From Actinobacteria bacterium OV320 (GTDB taxonomy: Bacteria; Actinomycetota; Actinomycetes; Streptomycetales; Streptomycetaceae): a DNA stretch of 64,000 nucleotides. Of this stretch, positions 17,234-25,354 are shown piece after piece. The position numbers and the translations under genes were made by a program. The stretch is taken from NCBI GenBank assembly GCA_001298545.1, contig LJCX01000025.1, forward strand, positions 248,001-312,000, read 5' to 3'. The notes beneath the pieces were generated by a model, which did no database searches, was not told the origin of the DNA, and saw only the letters and a program-made list of their open reading frames with translations. Within the stretch, counting starts at the first letter, position 1. Each line of letters opens with the position of its first letter.

Positions 17234-17261
17234 AAGGCCCTTCGCGAAAGCGAGGGGCCTT
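17234..17261 (+). terminator. Terminator of tRNA-Lys (second copy)
   Basis: Twelve-bp stem with GAAA tetraloop (AAGGCCCTTCGC paired with GCGAGGGGCCTT, one wobble), starting nine bases after the tRNA. Confidence 0.85.
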
Positions 17262-17350
17262 CGTCGTATGCGCAACCATGCCGAGTGCGACCGGCCGGGC
17301 CCGCGACGGCCCGGGAGCCGCACCGGCACGGGCCGTGACCGGCGCATCGG

Positions 17351-17485
17351 CTACTCGACCAGATGCCGGTGCGCCTCGCTCCAGGCGATACGGCGGTCGA
17401 GTTCGGCCAGGAACCCGTCGGCGGCCCAGGTGGCCTGGGGCTCGTGGCCCTGCTCGGCCAGCCGGTGCGCGAGGTCGGCATGGGC
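17351..17485 (-). pseudogene. Possible remnant of a protein C-terminus
   Basis: The 611-bp stretch 17262-17872 has no convincing full gene. One minus-strand segment has protein-like composition: about 44 residues reading AHADLAHRLAEQGHEPQ then ADGFLAELDRRIAWSEAHRHLVE before a stop at 17351. Upstream of it the frame becomes arginine/proline-rich noise. This looks like the surviving end of a decayed gene, or a very short gene with an unrecognised start. The family was not recognised. The rest of the gap shows nothing I can call. Confidence 0.3.
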
Positions 17486-17872
17486 CCGCTGCCGGCGACA
17501 GCAACGCGCGGATGGTGGGCGTCCACGGCTGGACGGGCCTGCGGACGGTGTCCCCGATCCGCGCCACCCGGCGACGGGCACCGTCCTGCATCACTTCCTC
17601 ACCCGACACTCGCCACAGGCCACCCAGCAACTCGGGAGAACGGAATTGACCCGTCTGTCCCGGAACTCCCCTTGTTCGAACCTGACATGGGACCCGCGAC
17701 TCCCACGAGAGTGCCGGAAAGCGGTCGTCACCGCCGTCCACGGGGTAGATGAACCCCACAGCCTCCCGCGCCGGTCACCGGGCTACTCCCGCAGCCCGGG
17801 CGCGCGGTCGAGGACCTGCCCGGTCGGCGGTTTCGGGGGAGCGGGCCGTCGACCGGGCCAGGTGACGTCGGA

Positions 17873-18532
17873 TCAGACGCCCGAGCCCGTCAGATACGCC
17901 GACACGATCACGTTCGCCGTGTAGCTGCGGCTCACCCGGTCGAAGGTGCCGCCGCAGGTGATCAGGCGCAGTTCGGCGCGGTCCGGCTGCCGGGGGCCGT
18001 AGGCCTGGCGGGCGTCGAAGCGGTCGCGCCGGACCACCTCGACGTCGTCGACGGTGAACTCGGCGACCTTCCCGTCGTCGCGGACCACCCGTACCGTCTC
18101 GCCGGCCTCGAGGGTGCTGAGCTTGTAGAAGACGGCGGGCCTGGTCTCGGTGTCGACGTGCCCGACCAGCAGGGCCGTGCCCCGGGCGCCGGGTTTCGCG
18201 CCGGCGGCGTACCAGCCGACGACGCCCGCCTGGTCGAAGGGCGGCGGGTCGATGCCGCCCTCGGTGTCCAGCCCGCGGGCGACGACCGGCGCCTGCACGC
18301 CCAGGTGGGGGATGTCGATGCGTTGCGGCAGCGCCTGCCCCAACGGCTTCGCGGCGGGCGGCAGTTCGGCATCCGGCGGGCGGCCCACCGCGGCCATGTC
18401 TCCGGTGGCCGGGGCGGATGTGCCGTGCCGTACGTCGGTCACCTCGCGCCCCCACAGCCACAGCCCGAGCAGCAGTACCGCCCAGGCCAGGCCGGTGAGG
18501 AAGCGGCCGGAAGAGCGTTCGCGGTCGGACAC
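17873..18532 (-). CDS. Class F sortase
   Basis: Membrane-bound cysteine transpeptidase, 219 residues, with an N-terminal anchor (FLTGLAWAVLLLGLWLW). The sortase barrel carries the catalytic His in LLVGHVDT, Cys in LITCGGTFD and a conserved Arg in RVSRSYTANVIV. Class F is indicated by IPHLGVQAPV and the VGHVDT form of the histidine motif. A GTG at 18532 is taken as start; a TTG at 18538 overlapping the upstream stop (TTGA) is an alternative. It follows a gene for a secreted protein with a C-terminal membrane segment, a typical class F pairing. Its exact substrates are not known. Confidence 0.87.
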   Translation of the reverse strand: MSDRERSSGRFLTGLAWAVLLLGLWLWGREVTDVRHGTSAPATGDMAAVGRPPDAELPPAAKPLGQALPQRIDIPHLGVQAPVVARGLDTEGGIDPPPFDQAGVVGWYAAGAKPGARGTALLVGHVDTETRPAVFYKLSTLEAGETVRVVRDDGKVAEFTVDDVEVVRRDRFDARQAYGPRQPDRAELRLITCGGTFDRVSRSYTANVIVSAYLTGSGV

Positions 18533-18534
18533 GC

Positions 18535-19164
18535 TCAATCCGTCCTGCGTCTGCGGTGCACCCCGCGGAAGACGACGGCGGCCGCGGCGACACCCGCGAG
18601 CACCAGCCCGACGACCGCCTGCGCGGTACCGGGACCATGGCCCTTCGCCTGCGCCTCGTCGGCGGCGGCGAGCGGGGCGAGAGCGGCGGTACCGCCGCCG
18701 CCGGCGCGCACCGGGGCGACGGGAGAGGCGGGCGTGGACGGCCCGTACGGCTCCGACGACTCGAAGTCCGACGGCACCGACGGCTCCGACGTCCGCGAGG
18801 ACTCGGCGGGCGACGAGGCGACGACCTCGAGACGGCCCTTCACCTTGAAGTCGACGCAGGTGATCTGTACGTCGTAGGTGCCCGCCCCGATCGAGGAGCG
18901 GACCCGGGTGTCGCCGACGAGCGTGCCGCCCGCGCCGGCGAGCTGCGCGTCCGCGACGAAGGCGGCCGAGGCCGCGGTCGCCGTTCGGCCGCCGCAGCCG
19001 CTGACCTTCAGAGTGATCTCGGCGCCGGGTGCGGGCGTGGACGGTGTGATCGAGACGCTGCCGCCTCTGTCCCCGCTGCCTTCGCCCGAGGCGTACGCCG
19101 TCGGGATGAGCACCGCGGCGACGGCCGCGACCCCCGCACAGAGAGTGATTTTCAGAGAACCCAT
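18535..19164 (-). CDS. Secreted protein with C-terminal membrane anchor, sortase-linked
   Basis: A 209-residue protein of the kind commonly found before class F sortases in Streptomyces. It has a signal peptide (LCAGVAAVAAVLIPTAYA) and a small beta-sandwich domain with a conserved Cys pair (SGCGG, then QITCVDFKVKG). A Ser/Pro linker, one C-terminal helix (AVVGLVLAGVAAAAVVF) and a basic RRRR tail follow. No LPXTG- or LAXTG-type motif is evident before the helix, so it is probably membrane-held and acts with the sortase rather than being a standard substrate. GGAGG lies upstream of the ATG. Confidence 0.75.
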   Translation of the reverse strand: MGSLKITLCAGVAAVAAVLIPTAYASGEGSGDRGGSVSITPSTPAPGAEITLKVSGCGGRTATAASAAFVADAQLAGAGGTLVGDTRVRSSIGAGTYDVQITCVDFKVKGRLEVVASSPAESSRTSEPSVPSDFESSEPYGPSTPASPVAPVRAGGGGTAALAPLAAADEAQAKGHGPGTAQAVVGLVLAGVAAAAVVFRGVHRRRRTD

Positions 19165-19283
19165 CGTGAACCTCCAGCTAGATGGAGACTCCCCCGCCGG
19201 GACCCGGCGCGCATCCCCGGGCGGGACATCACTGCTCCGTACGGGTGGCTCACACCGTGTCACGGGTTTCGGAGCTGCGGGTT

Positions 19284-20063
19284 TCAGATCCGGTCGACGA
19301 GATCCGCGATCGAGTCCACGACCTTCGACGGGCGGTACGGGAAGTTCTCGACCTGCTCGGGCCGGGTCAGCCCGGTGAGCACCAGGAACGTCTGCATGCC
19401 GGCCTCCATGCCCGCGAGGACGTCGGTGTCCATGCGGTCGCCGATCATCGCGCTGTTCTCGGAATGGGCGCCGATGGCGTTCAGACCGGTGCGCATCATC
19501 AGCGGGTTCGGCTTGCCCGCGAAGTACGGGTGCTTGCCGGTCGCCTTGGTGATCAGCGCGGCGACGGCTCCGGTGGCCGGCAGCGCGCCCTCGGCGGAGG
19601 GGCCGGTCTCGTCCGGGTTGGTGCAGATGAAACGGGCGCCGTCGTTGATGAGCCGGACGGCCTTCGTCATCGCCTCGAACGAGTAGGTGCGGGTCTCGCC
19701 GAGGACGACGTAGTCGGGTTCGTGGTCGGTGAGGATGTACCCGATGTCGTGCAGCGCGGTGGTCAGACCGGCCTCGCCGATGACGTACGCCGTGCCCTCG
19801 GGCCGCTGGTCGTCCAGGAACTGGGCGGTGGCCAGCGCGGAGGTCCAGATGTTCTCGATCGGCACGTCCAGGCCCATGCGGCGCAGCCGGGCGTGCAGGT
19901 CGCGCGGGGTGTAGATCGAGTTGTTGGTCAGGACCAGGAACGGCTTGCCCGAATCGCGGAGCTTCTTAAGGAAGGCGTCGGCGCCGGGGATCGGTACGCC
20001 CTCGTGGATGAGCACACCGTCCATGTCGGTGAGCCACGACTCGATGGGCTTGCGGTCTGCCAT
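19284..20063 (-). CDS. HAD-IIA family hydrolase (NagD-like phosphatase)
   Basis: A 259-residue cytoplasmic phosphatase. Motif I is DMDGVL (nucleophile and acid Asp), motif II TNNS, the lysine motif III is in GKPNPLMM, and motif IV is GDRMDTDV. The substitution of DMDG for DxDG and the C2-type cap place it with NagD/AraL-type sugar or nucleotide phosphatases; the physiological substrate is unknown. A GGGAGA site precedes the ATG. The gene stands alone. Confidence 0.92.
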   Translation of the reverse strand: MADRKPIESWLTDMDGVLIHEGVPIPGADAFLKKLRDSGKPFLVLTNNSIYTPRDLHARLRRMGLDVPIENIWTSALATAQFLDDQRPEGTAYVIGEAGLTTALHDIGYILTDHEPDYVVLGETRTYSFEAMTKAVRLINDGARFICTNPDETGPSAEGALPATGAVAALITKATGKHPYFAGKPNPLMMRTGLNAIGAHSENSAMIGDRMDTDVLAGMEAGMQTFLVLTGLTRPEQVENFPYRPSKVVDSIADLVDRI

Positions 20064-20229
20064 GTGCGGGATCTCCCTGCCGTACGCGAACGCGAGTACG
20101 CGGTGGCCGCGCCGGTACGCGGTGCTGTGCCGGCACGCGGTTGCCGCGTGCGCCCCAGCCTAAGCACAGGCCCGATCTTGAGGGAATGGCCGGTGGTGAG
20201 GCGTCCACCGGCTGGGATGCGGCCGCGCC

Positions 20230-21180
20230 TCAGCGGCGCCGCCGGGACAGTCGGCGGGCCAGCAGCAGGGCCGTCCCGGCGGCGAGAAGGCAGGCGGTGG
20301 CGCCGACGAGGACGGCGGGTGAGCCGAGGCCGGTGCGGGCGAGTTCCTCGGCCTCGTCGGCGAGGGACAGTCGGCCGGTGTCCGCCGCGGAGTCGTCCGG
20401 GGCGGGAGTGGCGGAGGAGGTCCCGGTGGCGGAGGAGGTGGCGGTGGCGGAGGAGGTGGCGGTGGGGGCGTGAGTCGGACCGGGGGTGGGGGCGGCCGGA
20501 TCCAGGCCGGGGGCGGTGCCGGGGTCGGCGTCGGGGTCAGGGTCGGCATCGGCGTCAGGAGCCGTGCCGGAGCCGGAGCCGGTCTCGACGGCGAAGCGGT
20601 AGTCGTTCGACTGTCCGATCCAGTCGCCGTCGTCACCGTGCCGCTGGACGACCGCCGCGTTCGCGGTGATGTCGTTGGGCGCGGTGTCCGAGGTGAGGGC
20701 GAGGCGCAGCTTGACGGTGAGGGTCCGGCCGGGGCCCACGGTGAAACCGGGGAAGCCGTCGGCACCGTCGGCCTGCCCGTCGGCCTCTGCGGCGGTGGGA
20801 CCGCCGGTGGGCCCTTCGGTGAAGGCTCCGACCAGTTCGTCCTCGTCGGTCGGTTCGAAGTGGACCGGGTGCGGTTGTCCGTCGGCGTAGAACTCCAGTC
20901 GCGCCTGGGACGGCTTCAGGGTGCGCCCGGTGTCGACCAGGACGACGACCGGGTGGATCCCGTCGCAGGTGAGGCGGGTGGTGTTGGTGAGGTCGAGATA
21001 CCAGATGCCGTAACCGCCCCCGGCCCGGTAGGAGTCCGGACCCCCGTGCAGCCGGGTGGTGAGGGGGAAGTCCGCGCCGTCGGGACCGGCGCAACTCGGG
21101 CCGGCCACCGCCTGGGCGGGCGCGGGGAGGAGGGCGGCGGCCACGGCGAGGCAGAGGGAGACAGGCGGGCACAGTCGCAT
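20230..21180 (-). CDS. Sortase-anchored cell-surface protein (LARTG signal)
   Basis: A 316-residue secreted protein. It has a signal peptide (VSLCLAVAAALLPAPAQA), an extracellular beta domain (about 25-195, with YGIWYLDLTNTTRLTCDGIHP in segments), then an Asp/Pro/Thr/Ser-rich wall-spanning linker containing repeated SSATAT/SSATGT units. It ends with LARTG, a hydrophobic helix and RRLSRRRR. LAXTG is the signal recognised by class E sortases in Streptomyces, so this is probably covalently attached to peptidoglycan. The start is uncertain: ATG 21180 or GTG 21186, neither with a strong ribosome site. Function of the surface domain unknown. Confidence 0.82.
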   Translation of the reverse strand: MRLCPPVSLCLAVAAALLPAPAQAVAGPSCAGPDGADFPLTTRLHGGPDSYRAGGGYGIWYLDLTNTTRLTCDGIHPVVVLVDTGRTLKPSQARLEFYADGQPHPVHFEPTDEDELVGAFTEGPTGGPTAAEADGQADGADGFPGFTVGPGRTLTVKLRLALTSDTAPNDITANAAVVQRHGDDGDWIGQSNDYRFAVETGSGSGTAPDADADPDPDADPGTAPGLDPAAPTPGPTHAPTATSSATATSSATGTSSATPAPDDSAADTGRLSLADEAEELARTGLGSPAVLVGATACLLAAGTALLLARRLSRRRR

Positions 21181-21281
21181 GAACACGTGAGCCTGCACGA
21201 CGCCCCGCGCCGAGCGGGAACGGCACACCGTACGACCGTACGAATCCCCTCGTTCGGCGGAGGCGGCACCGCTCGGTCCGC

Positions 21282-22535
21282 TCAGCCGTCCCGCCGTCCG
21301 AACACCGGACCCAGCAGCAGCTGTGCCGCGCCCTCCGCGACGGCGCGGGCCCCGCCGGGGGCGAGACGTACCGGCACGGCGCCCTCCCGCGATCCCTCGC
21401 GGCGCGCATGGGCGTCGAGGACGACGGCGACCCCCCGGACGAAGGGCTCCGGTGCGGCCATGATGGTGCGCCCGCCCAGCAGGACGGCGTCGATGTCGAG
21501 CAGGCCGGCCAGGTTCGCGGCGCCCTCGCCGAGCACCCGCGCCGCCTCGGCCACGTCCCCCCGGCCCATGGCGGCCAGGCACAGCGCCTCGACGCAGCCC
21601 CGGTTGCCGCAGGAGCAGAGCGGCCCGTCCAGCTGGATGACCTGGTGCCCGAACTCCCCCGCGCCGGTGCGGGCACCCCGGTGCACGACGTCGCCGATCA
21701 CCAGACCGGCGCCGAGGCCCGTCCCGAGGTACAGACAGGCGAAGGAGCCGCGTTCGCCGCCGACGGCGAGGCCGAGCGCGGCGGCGTTGGTGTCCTTGTC
21801 GACGACCACCGGCACGCCGAGCCGGGCCGCCAGCACGTCCCGCAACGGGAAACCGTCCCACTCGGGAAAGCCCGTGACCCGGTGCAGCACCCCGCGCGTG
21901 TGATCGAGCGGACCCGGGAGCGCCACCCCGACGCCGAGCGGAGCCGAGAGGGCGCCGCTCCCGAGGGCATCCGACAGGACCTCCGTCACCTCGCCGAGCA
22001 GCGCGTCCAGGACCGCCTCCGCCCCCGCGCCCAGGGACAGCGGGGCACGCCGCTCGCCCACCACGCGTCCGTCGAGGTCGACCAGCACCACCCTCAGTTC
22101 GTCCCGGTCGAGGTGGACGCCGACCGCGTGACCGGCCTCGGGGATCAGCCGCAGGACCGTGCGCGGCTTGCCGCCGGTGGACGCGCGACGACCGGCGTCC
22201 GTCGCCAGTCCCTCCTCCCGCAGCCGGGCGGTGATCTTGCTGACCGCCTGTGGGGTGAGACCGGCGCGTTCGGCCAGCTCCAGCCGGCTGACGCCCTCGG
22301 GCCCGGCGGTGCGCAGCAGGTCGAGCACGAGCGCGGCGTTGTGGCTGCGCAGGGCCAGCAGGTTCACGCCCGCGGCCCGGCGCGTCACGGCATCCGCCGG
22401 ACGCTCCGGCGCGCGGCCGGTTTCCGGACCCGGCTCACGGTCCGGCGGGAGTCCCCATGCGGACCCCGTCGCGGGCCCCGCCCCGGACTCCGGCGGGCGG
22501 TCCGTGTCGTCTCCGTCGTTCGTCCTCTTCACCAT
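21282..22535 (-). CDS. ROK family transcriptional regulator
   Basis: A 417-residue repressor-type protein. A low-complexity N-terminus (1-45) precedes a winged helix-turn-helix (about 58-115, GVSRLELAERAGLTPQAVSK). A ROK sugar-kinase-like domain follows with DKDTNAAALG, GTGLGAGLV and the zinc site CSCGNRGCVEAL. The kinase aspartate region ALPGPLD differs from true glucokinases, fitting a ligand-sensing role. GAGGGA precedes the ATG. It is divergent from the Gfo/Idh operon across 53 bp that contain a strong inverted repeat, so it very likely controls that operon. Confidence 0.9.
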   Translation of the reverse strand: MVKRTNDGDDTDRPPESGAGPATGSAWGLPPDREPGPETGRAPERPADAVTRRAAGVNLLALRSHNAALVLDLLRTAGPEGVSRLELAERAGLTPQAVSKITARLREEGLATDAGRRASTGGKPRTVLRLIPEAGHAVGVHLDRDELRVVLVDLDGRVVGERRAPLSLGAGAEAVLDALLGEVTEVLSDALGSGALSAPLGVGVALPGPLDHTRGVLHRVTGFPEWDGFPLRDVLAARLGVPVVVDKDTNAAALGLAVGGERGSFACLYLGTGLGAGLVIGDVVHRGARTGAGEFGHQVIQLDGPLCSCGNRGCVEALCLAAMGRGDVAEAARVLGEGAANLAGLLDIDAVLLGGRTIMAAPEPFVRGVAVVLDAHARREGSREGAVPVRLAPGGARAVAEGAAQLLLGPVFGRRDG

Positions 22536-22556
22536 GCCATTGTCCCTCGCGCTTGC

Positions 22557-22581
22557 ACTTTGGCAACAGCGTTGCGAAAGT
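22557..22581. promoter_or_regulatory. Inverted-repeat operator between the ROK and Gfo/Idh genes
   Basis: The half-sites ACTTTGGCAAC (22557-22567) and GTTGCGAAAGT (22571-22581) pair at 10 of 11 positions with a 3-bp centre. The repeat ends seven bases before the Gfo/Idh ATG and starts 22 bases upstream of the ROK ATG, ideal for repression of both promoters by the ROK protein. Confidence 0.7.
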
Positions 22582-22588
22582 GGTGGGC

Positions 22589-23734
22589 ATGACTGGACGC
22601 ACGACTGACGACACCGGCTCCGAAAAAGGCCTCGACACCGGCACCGGATCCGGCACCCACCCGGCCGTCGCCCCGCTCCGCGTGGGCCTGATCGGCTACG
22701 GCCTCGCGGGCTCCGTGTTCCACGCCCCGCTGATCGCCGCGACCGAGGGCCTCGTCCTCGACACGGTGGTCACCTCGAACCCCGAGCGGCAGGAGCAGGC
22801 CCGCGCCGAGTTCCCGGACGTACGCGTCGCCGCCACCCCCGACGAGCTCCTCGCCCGGGCCGACGAGCTGGACCTGGTCGTCATCGCGTCCCCGAACAAG
22901 ACGCACGTCCCGCTCGCGACCGCCGCACTGAAGGCCGGGCTGCCGGTCGTCGTCGACAAGCCGGTCGCCGGCACCGCGGCCGAGGCACGCGAGCTGGCCG
23001 CCCTCGCCGAGGAGCGCGGCCTGCTGCTCTCCGTCTTCCAGAACCGCCGCTGGGACAACGACTTCCTGACCCTCCGCAAGCTGCTCGCCGAAGGCGAACT
23101 GGGCGACGTATGGCGCTTCGAGTCCCGCTTCGAGCGGTGGCGGCCGCTGCCGAAGGGCGGCTGGCGGGAGTCCGGCGACCCCGCAGAGATCGGAGGTCTC
23201 CTCTACGATCTCGGCAGTCACCTCGTCGATCAGGCACTGGTGCTGTTCGGCCCGGTGGTCTCCGTCTACGCCGAGGCGGACGTCCGCCGGCCCGGCGCGG
23301 AGACCGACGACGACACCTTCATCGCCCTGACGCACGCGAGCGGCGTCCGCTCCCACCTCTACGCCTCGGCGACGACGTCCCAGCTCGGCCCGCGTTTCCG
23401 GGCGCTGGGCTCGAAGGCGGGCTATGTGAAGTACGGCCTGGATCCGCAGGAGGCGGCCCTGCGGGAGGGCGCGCGGCCGGACGGCACCCCCGGCTGGGGC
23501 ACCGAGCCGGCGGAGCTGTGGGGCCGCGTCGGCGCCGGGGAGTCCCCGCTGACCGGCGGCGGACGACCCGAACAGACCCTCCCCGGCGACTACCCGGCCT
23601 ACTACGCTGCGGTGGCCAGGGCACTGATCGACGGCGGACCCAATCCGGTGACCGCCGCCGAGGCGGCCGCCGCCCTGGACGTACTGGAGGCGGCCCGCCG
23701 TTCGGCACGAGACAAGGTGGCGGTGACGCTGTAA
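22589..23734 (+). CDS. Gfo/Idh/MocA family oxidoreductase
   Basis: NAD(P)-dependent sugar or polyol dehydrogenase family protein, 381 residues. The Rossmann motif is GLIGYGLAGSVFH (about residues 33-45). The catalytic EKP motif appears as DKPVAGT (Asp for Glu, common in this branch), and the second domain has the conserved GSHLVDQA. The ATG at 22589 was preferred to the open frame's upstream starts because it follows the operator. It shares one base (TAATG) with the next gene, forming an operon controlled by the divergent ROK regulator. Confidence 0.9.
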   Translation: MTGRTTDDTGSEKGLDTGTGSGTHPAVAPLRVGLIGYGLAGSVFHAPLIAATEGLVLDTVVTSNPERQEQARAEFPDVRVAATPDELLARADELDLVVIASPNKTHVPLATAALKAGLPVVVDKPVAGTAAEARELAALAEERGLLLSVFQNRRWDNDFLTLRKLLAEGELGDVWRFESRFERWRPLPKGGWRESGDPAEIGGLLYDLGSHLVDQALVLFGPVVSVYAEADVRRPGAETDDDTFIALTHASGVRSHLYASATTSQLGPRFRALGSKAGYVKYGLDPQEAALREGARPDGTPGWGTEPAELWGRVGAGESPLTGGGRPEQTLPGDYPAYYAAVARALIDGGPNPVTAAEAAAALDVLEAARRSARDKVAVTL

Positions 23735-24243
23735 TGGGAACCCACCAGATGACCCCGAAGTTCACCCCGGAGATCACCCCGACCCTGGAGGAGCTCCAGG
23801 CCCAGGAACGACGGCTGGTCTTCCGCCAGTTCACGAACGACGACGCGTGGGAGCTCGGCTCACTGCTGGTGGAGCTGGCCCGCGAGCGCCAGGCGCCGGT
23901 CGCCGTCGACATCCACCGGGCCGGCCAGCAGCTCTTCCACGCGGCCCTGCCCGGTTCGACGCCCGACAACGACGCCTGGATCGCCCGCAAGCGCCGGGTG
24001 GTGGAACGCTTCGGCGCCTCCTCCTACCTGGTGGGCTCCCGCTTCCGCGCCAAGGGCACGACGTTCGAGGACTCCTCCCGCCTCGACCCCGACGAGTACG
24101 CGGCGCACGGCGGCTCCTTCCCCGTCAACGTGGAGGGCGTGGGCATCATCGGCGCGGTGACGGTGTCGGGCCTGCCCCAGCTGGAGGACCACCGGTTCGT
24201 GGTCGAGGTGCTGGAACAGTTCCTGGAGAAGTACCTGAACTGA
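23734..24243 (+). CDS. UPF0303 (heme-degrading domain) family protein
   Basis: A 169-residue protein of the UPF0303 / HbpS-like fold (LEELQAQERRLVFRQFTNDDAWELG in parts, then VAVDIHRAGQQLFHAALPG, FPVNVEGVGIIGAVTVSGL and the HRFVVEVLEQFL end). Members bind heme or act as metabolic accessory proteins; the activity here is not known. Translation is coupled to the Gfo/Idh gene (TAATG at 23732-23736). A second in-frame ATG is at 23749. Confidence 0.82.
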   Translation: MGTHQMTPKFTPEITPTLEELQAQERRLVFRQFTNDDAWELGSLLVELARERQAPVAVDIHRAGQQLFHAALPGSTPDNDAWIARKRRVVERFGASSYLVGSRFRAKGTTFEDSSRLDPDEYAAHGGSFPVNVEGVGIIGAVTVSGLPQLEDHRFVVEVLEQFLEKYLN

Positions 24244-24245
24244 AA

Positions 24246-24305
24246 CGCGCCCGCGGGGGCGCGGGTGAATCGCGCCCGCAGGGGCGCGGGGAACTGCGCG
24301 ACCAG
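24246..24305. repeat. GC-rich repeat of the common Streptomyces intergenic type
   Basis: Two imperfect copies, 25 bp apart, of CGCGCCCGCGGGGGCGCGGG (24246 and 24271). Each can fold into a short hairpin. The second runs into GGGGAACTGCGCGACCAGCC, a motif I recognise as very frequent between Streptomyces genes. It lies between convergent genes and may serve as a bidirectional terminator. Confidence 0.5.
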
Positions 24306-24363
24306 CCACGGACCGGCCGGCAGCCGACGACCGACCCCGGTTCCCCGCACCCCAGCGGAGCGC

Positions 24364-25221
24364 CTACGCGTCCTTGAACTCCTGGCGCTGGCGTCCGAGC
24401 CCGGCGATCTCCAGCTCCACCACGTCCCCGGCCCGCAGGTACGGCTTGGGCTCCGGCTCGCCCATGGCGACCCCGGCGGGCGTCCCGGTGTTGATGACGT
24501 CCCCCGGGTACAGCGTCATGAACTGGCTGACGTACCGGACGACCTCCCCCACCGGGAAGATCTGCTCACGCGTGGTCCCGTCCTGCTTCAGCTCCCCGTT
24601 GACCCAGAGCTTCAGGGCGAGGTCCTGCGGGTCGGCGACCTCGTCGGCCGTCACCAGCCACGGGCCCAGCGGATTGAACGTCTCGCAGTTCTTCCCCTTG
24701 TCCCAGGTCCCGCCCCGCTCGATCTGGAACTCCCGCTCCGACACATCGTGCGCGACGGCGTATCCCGCGACGTGCGCGAGCCCGTCCCGCGCCGACTCCA
24801 GGTAGCGGGCCGTGCGGCCGATGACGACCGCCAACTCCACCTCCCAGTCGGTCTTGAGGGACCGGCGCGGCACGAGGACGGTGTCGTACGGCCCCACGAC
24901 CGTGTCCGCCGCCTTGAAGAAGACGACGGGCTCGGCGGGCGGCTCGGCCCCGGTCTCCCGGGCGTGGTCGTGGTAGTTCAGCCCGATGCACACGATCTTG
25001 CCGATCCGGGCCAGCGGCGGCCCGATCCGCAGCCCGGTCGCGTCCAGCACCGGCAGCTCCCCGGACTCGGCGGCCTCCCGGACCCGGCCGAGCGCCTCGT
25101 CGTCGGCGAGCAGCGCCCCGTCGATGTCCGGGACGACCCCGGAGAGGTCCCGCAGGGTCCCCTCCGGGTCGAGCAGCGCGGGCCGCTCCGTTCCCGCCGT
25201 ACCGACTCGCAGCAGCTTCAT
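24364..25221 (-). CDS. Fumarylacetoacetate hydrolase family protein
   Basis: A 285-residue metal-dependent enzyme of the FAH superfamily (C-C bond hydrolysis, decarboxylation or isomerisation of keto acids). An N-terminal beta part with IGKIVCIGLNYHDHARE precedes the FAH core: EPVVFFKA, WEVELAVVIGR (metal glutamates), AGYAVAHDVSERE (metal aspartate), and GDVINTGTPAGV near the end. The start at 25221 (MKLLRVG) has GGGAGA upstream. Convergent with the UPF0303 gene and not obviously part of that operon. Confidence 0.9.
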   Translation of the reverse strand: MKLLRVGTAGTERPALLDPEGTLRDLSGVVPDIDGALLADDEALGRVREAAESGELPVLDATGLRIGPPLARIGKIVCIGLNYHDHARETGAEPPAEPVVFFKAADTVVGPYDTVLVPRRSLKTDWEVELAVVIGRTARYLESARDGLAHVAGYAVAHDVSEREFQIERGGTWDKGKNCETFNPLGPWLVTADEVADPQDLALKLWVNGELKQDGTTREQIFPVGEVVRYVSQFMTLYPGDVINTGTPAGVAMGEPEPKPYLRAGDVVELEIAGLGRQRQEFKDA

Positions 25222-25354
25222 GGTCACTATCTCCCTCGATCGCGGGGCACCCGTCCGATGGGTGCAGCCATCGGAGGACTGGTCGATCCTCCAAGCTCGC
25301 GATTCGGTCCGCAAGCCCCCGTTCACGGACTGGACCGTCACCCGCTCAGGCCCC

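Noticed and set aside
17190..17759. 189-residue minus-strand open frame ending over tRNA-Lys
   Set aside because: It ends in antisense tRNA sequence and lacks recognisable domains or a ribosome site. Only the short segment near 17351-17485 looks protein-like, and in a different frame.
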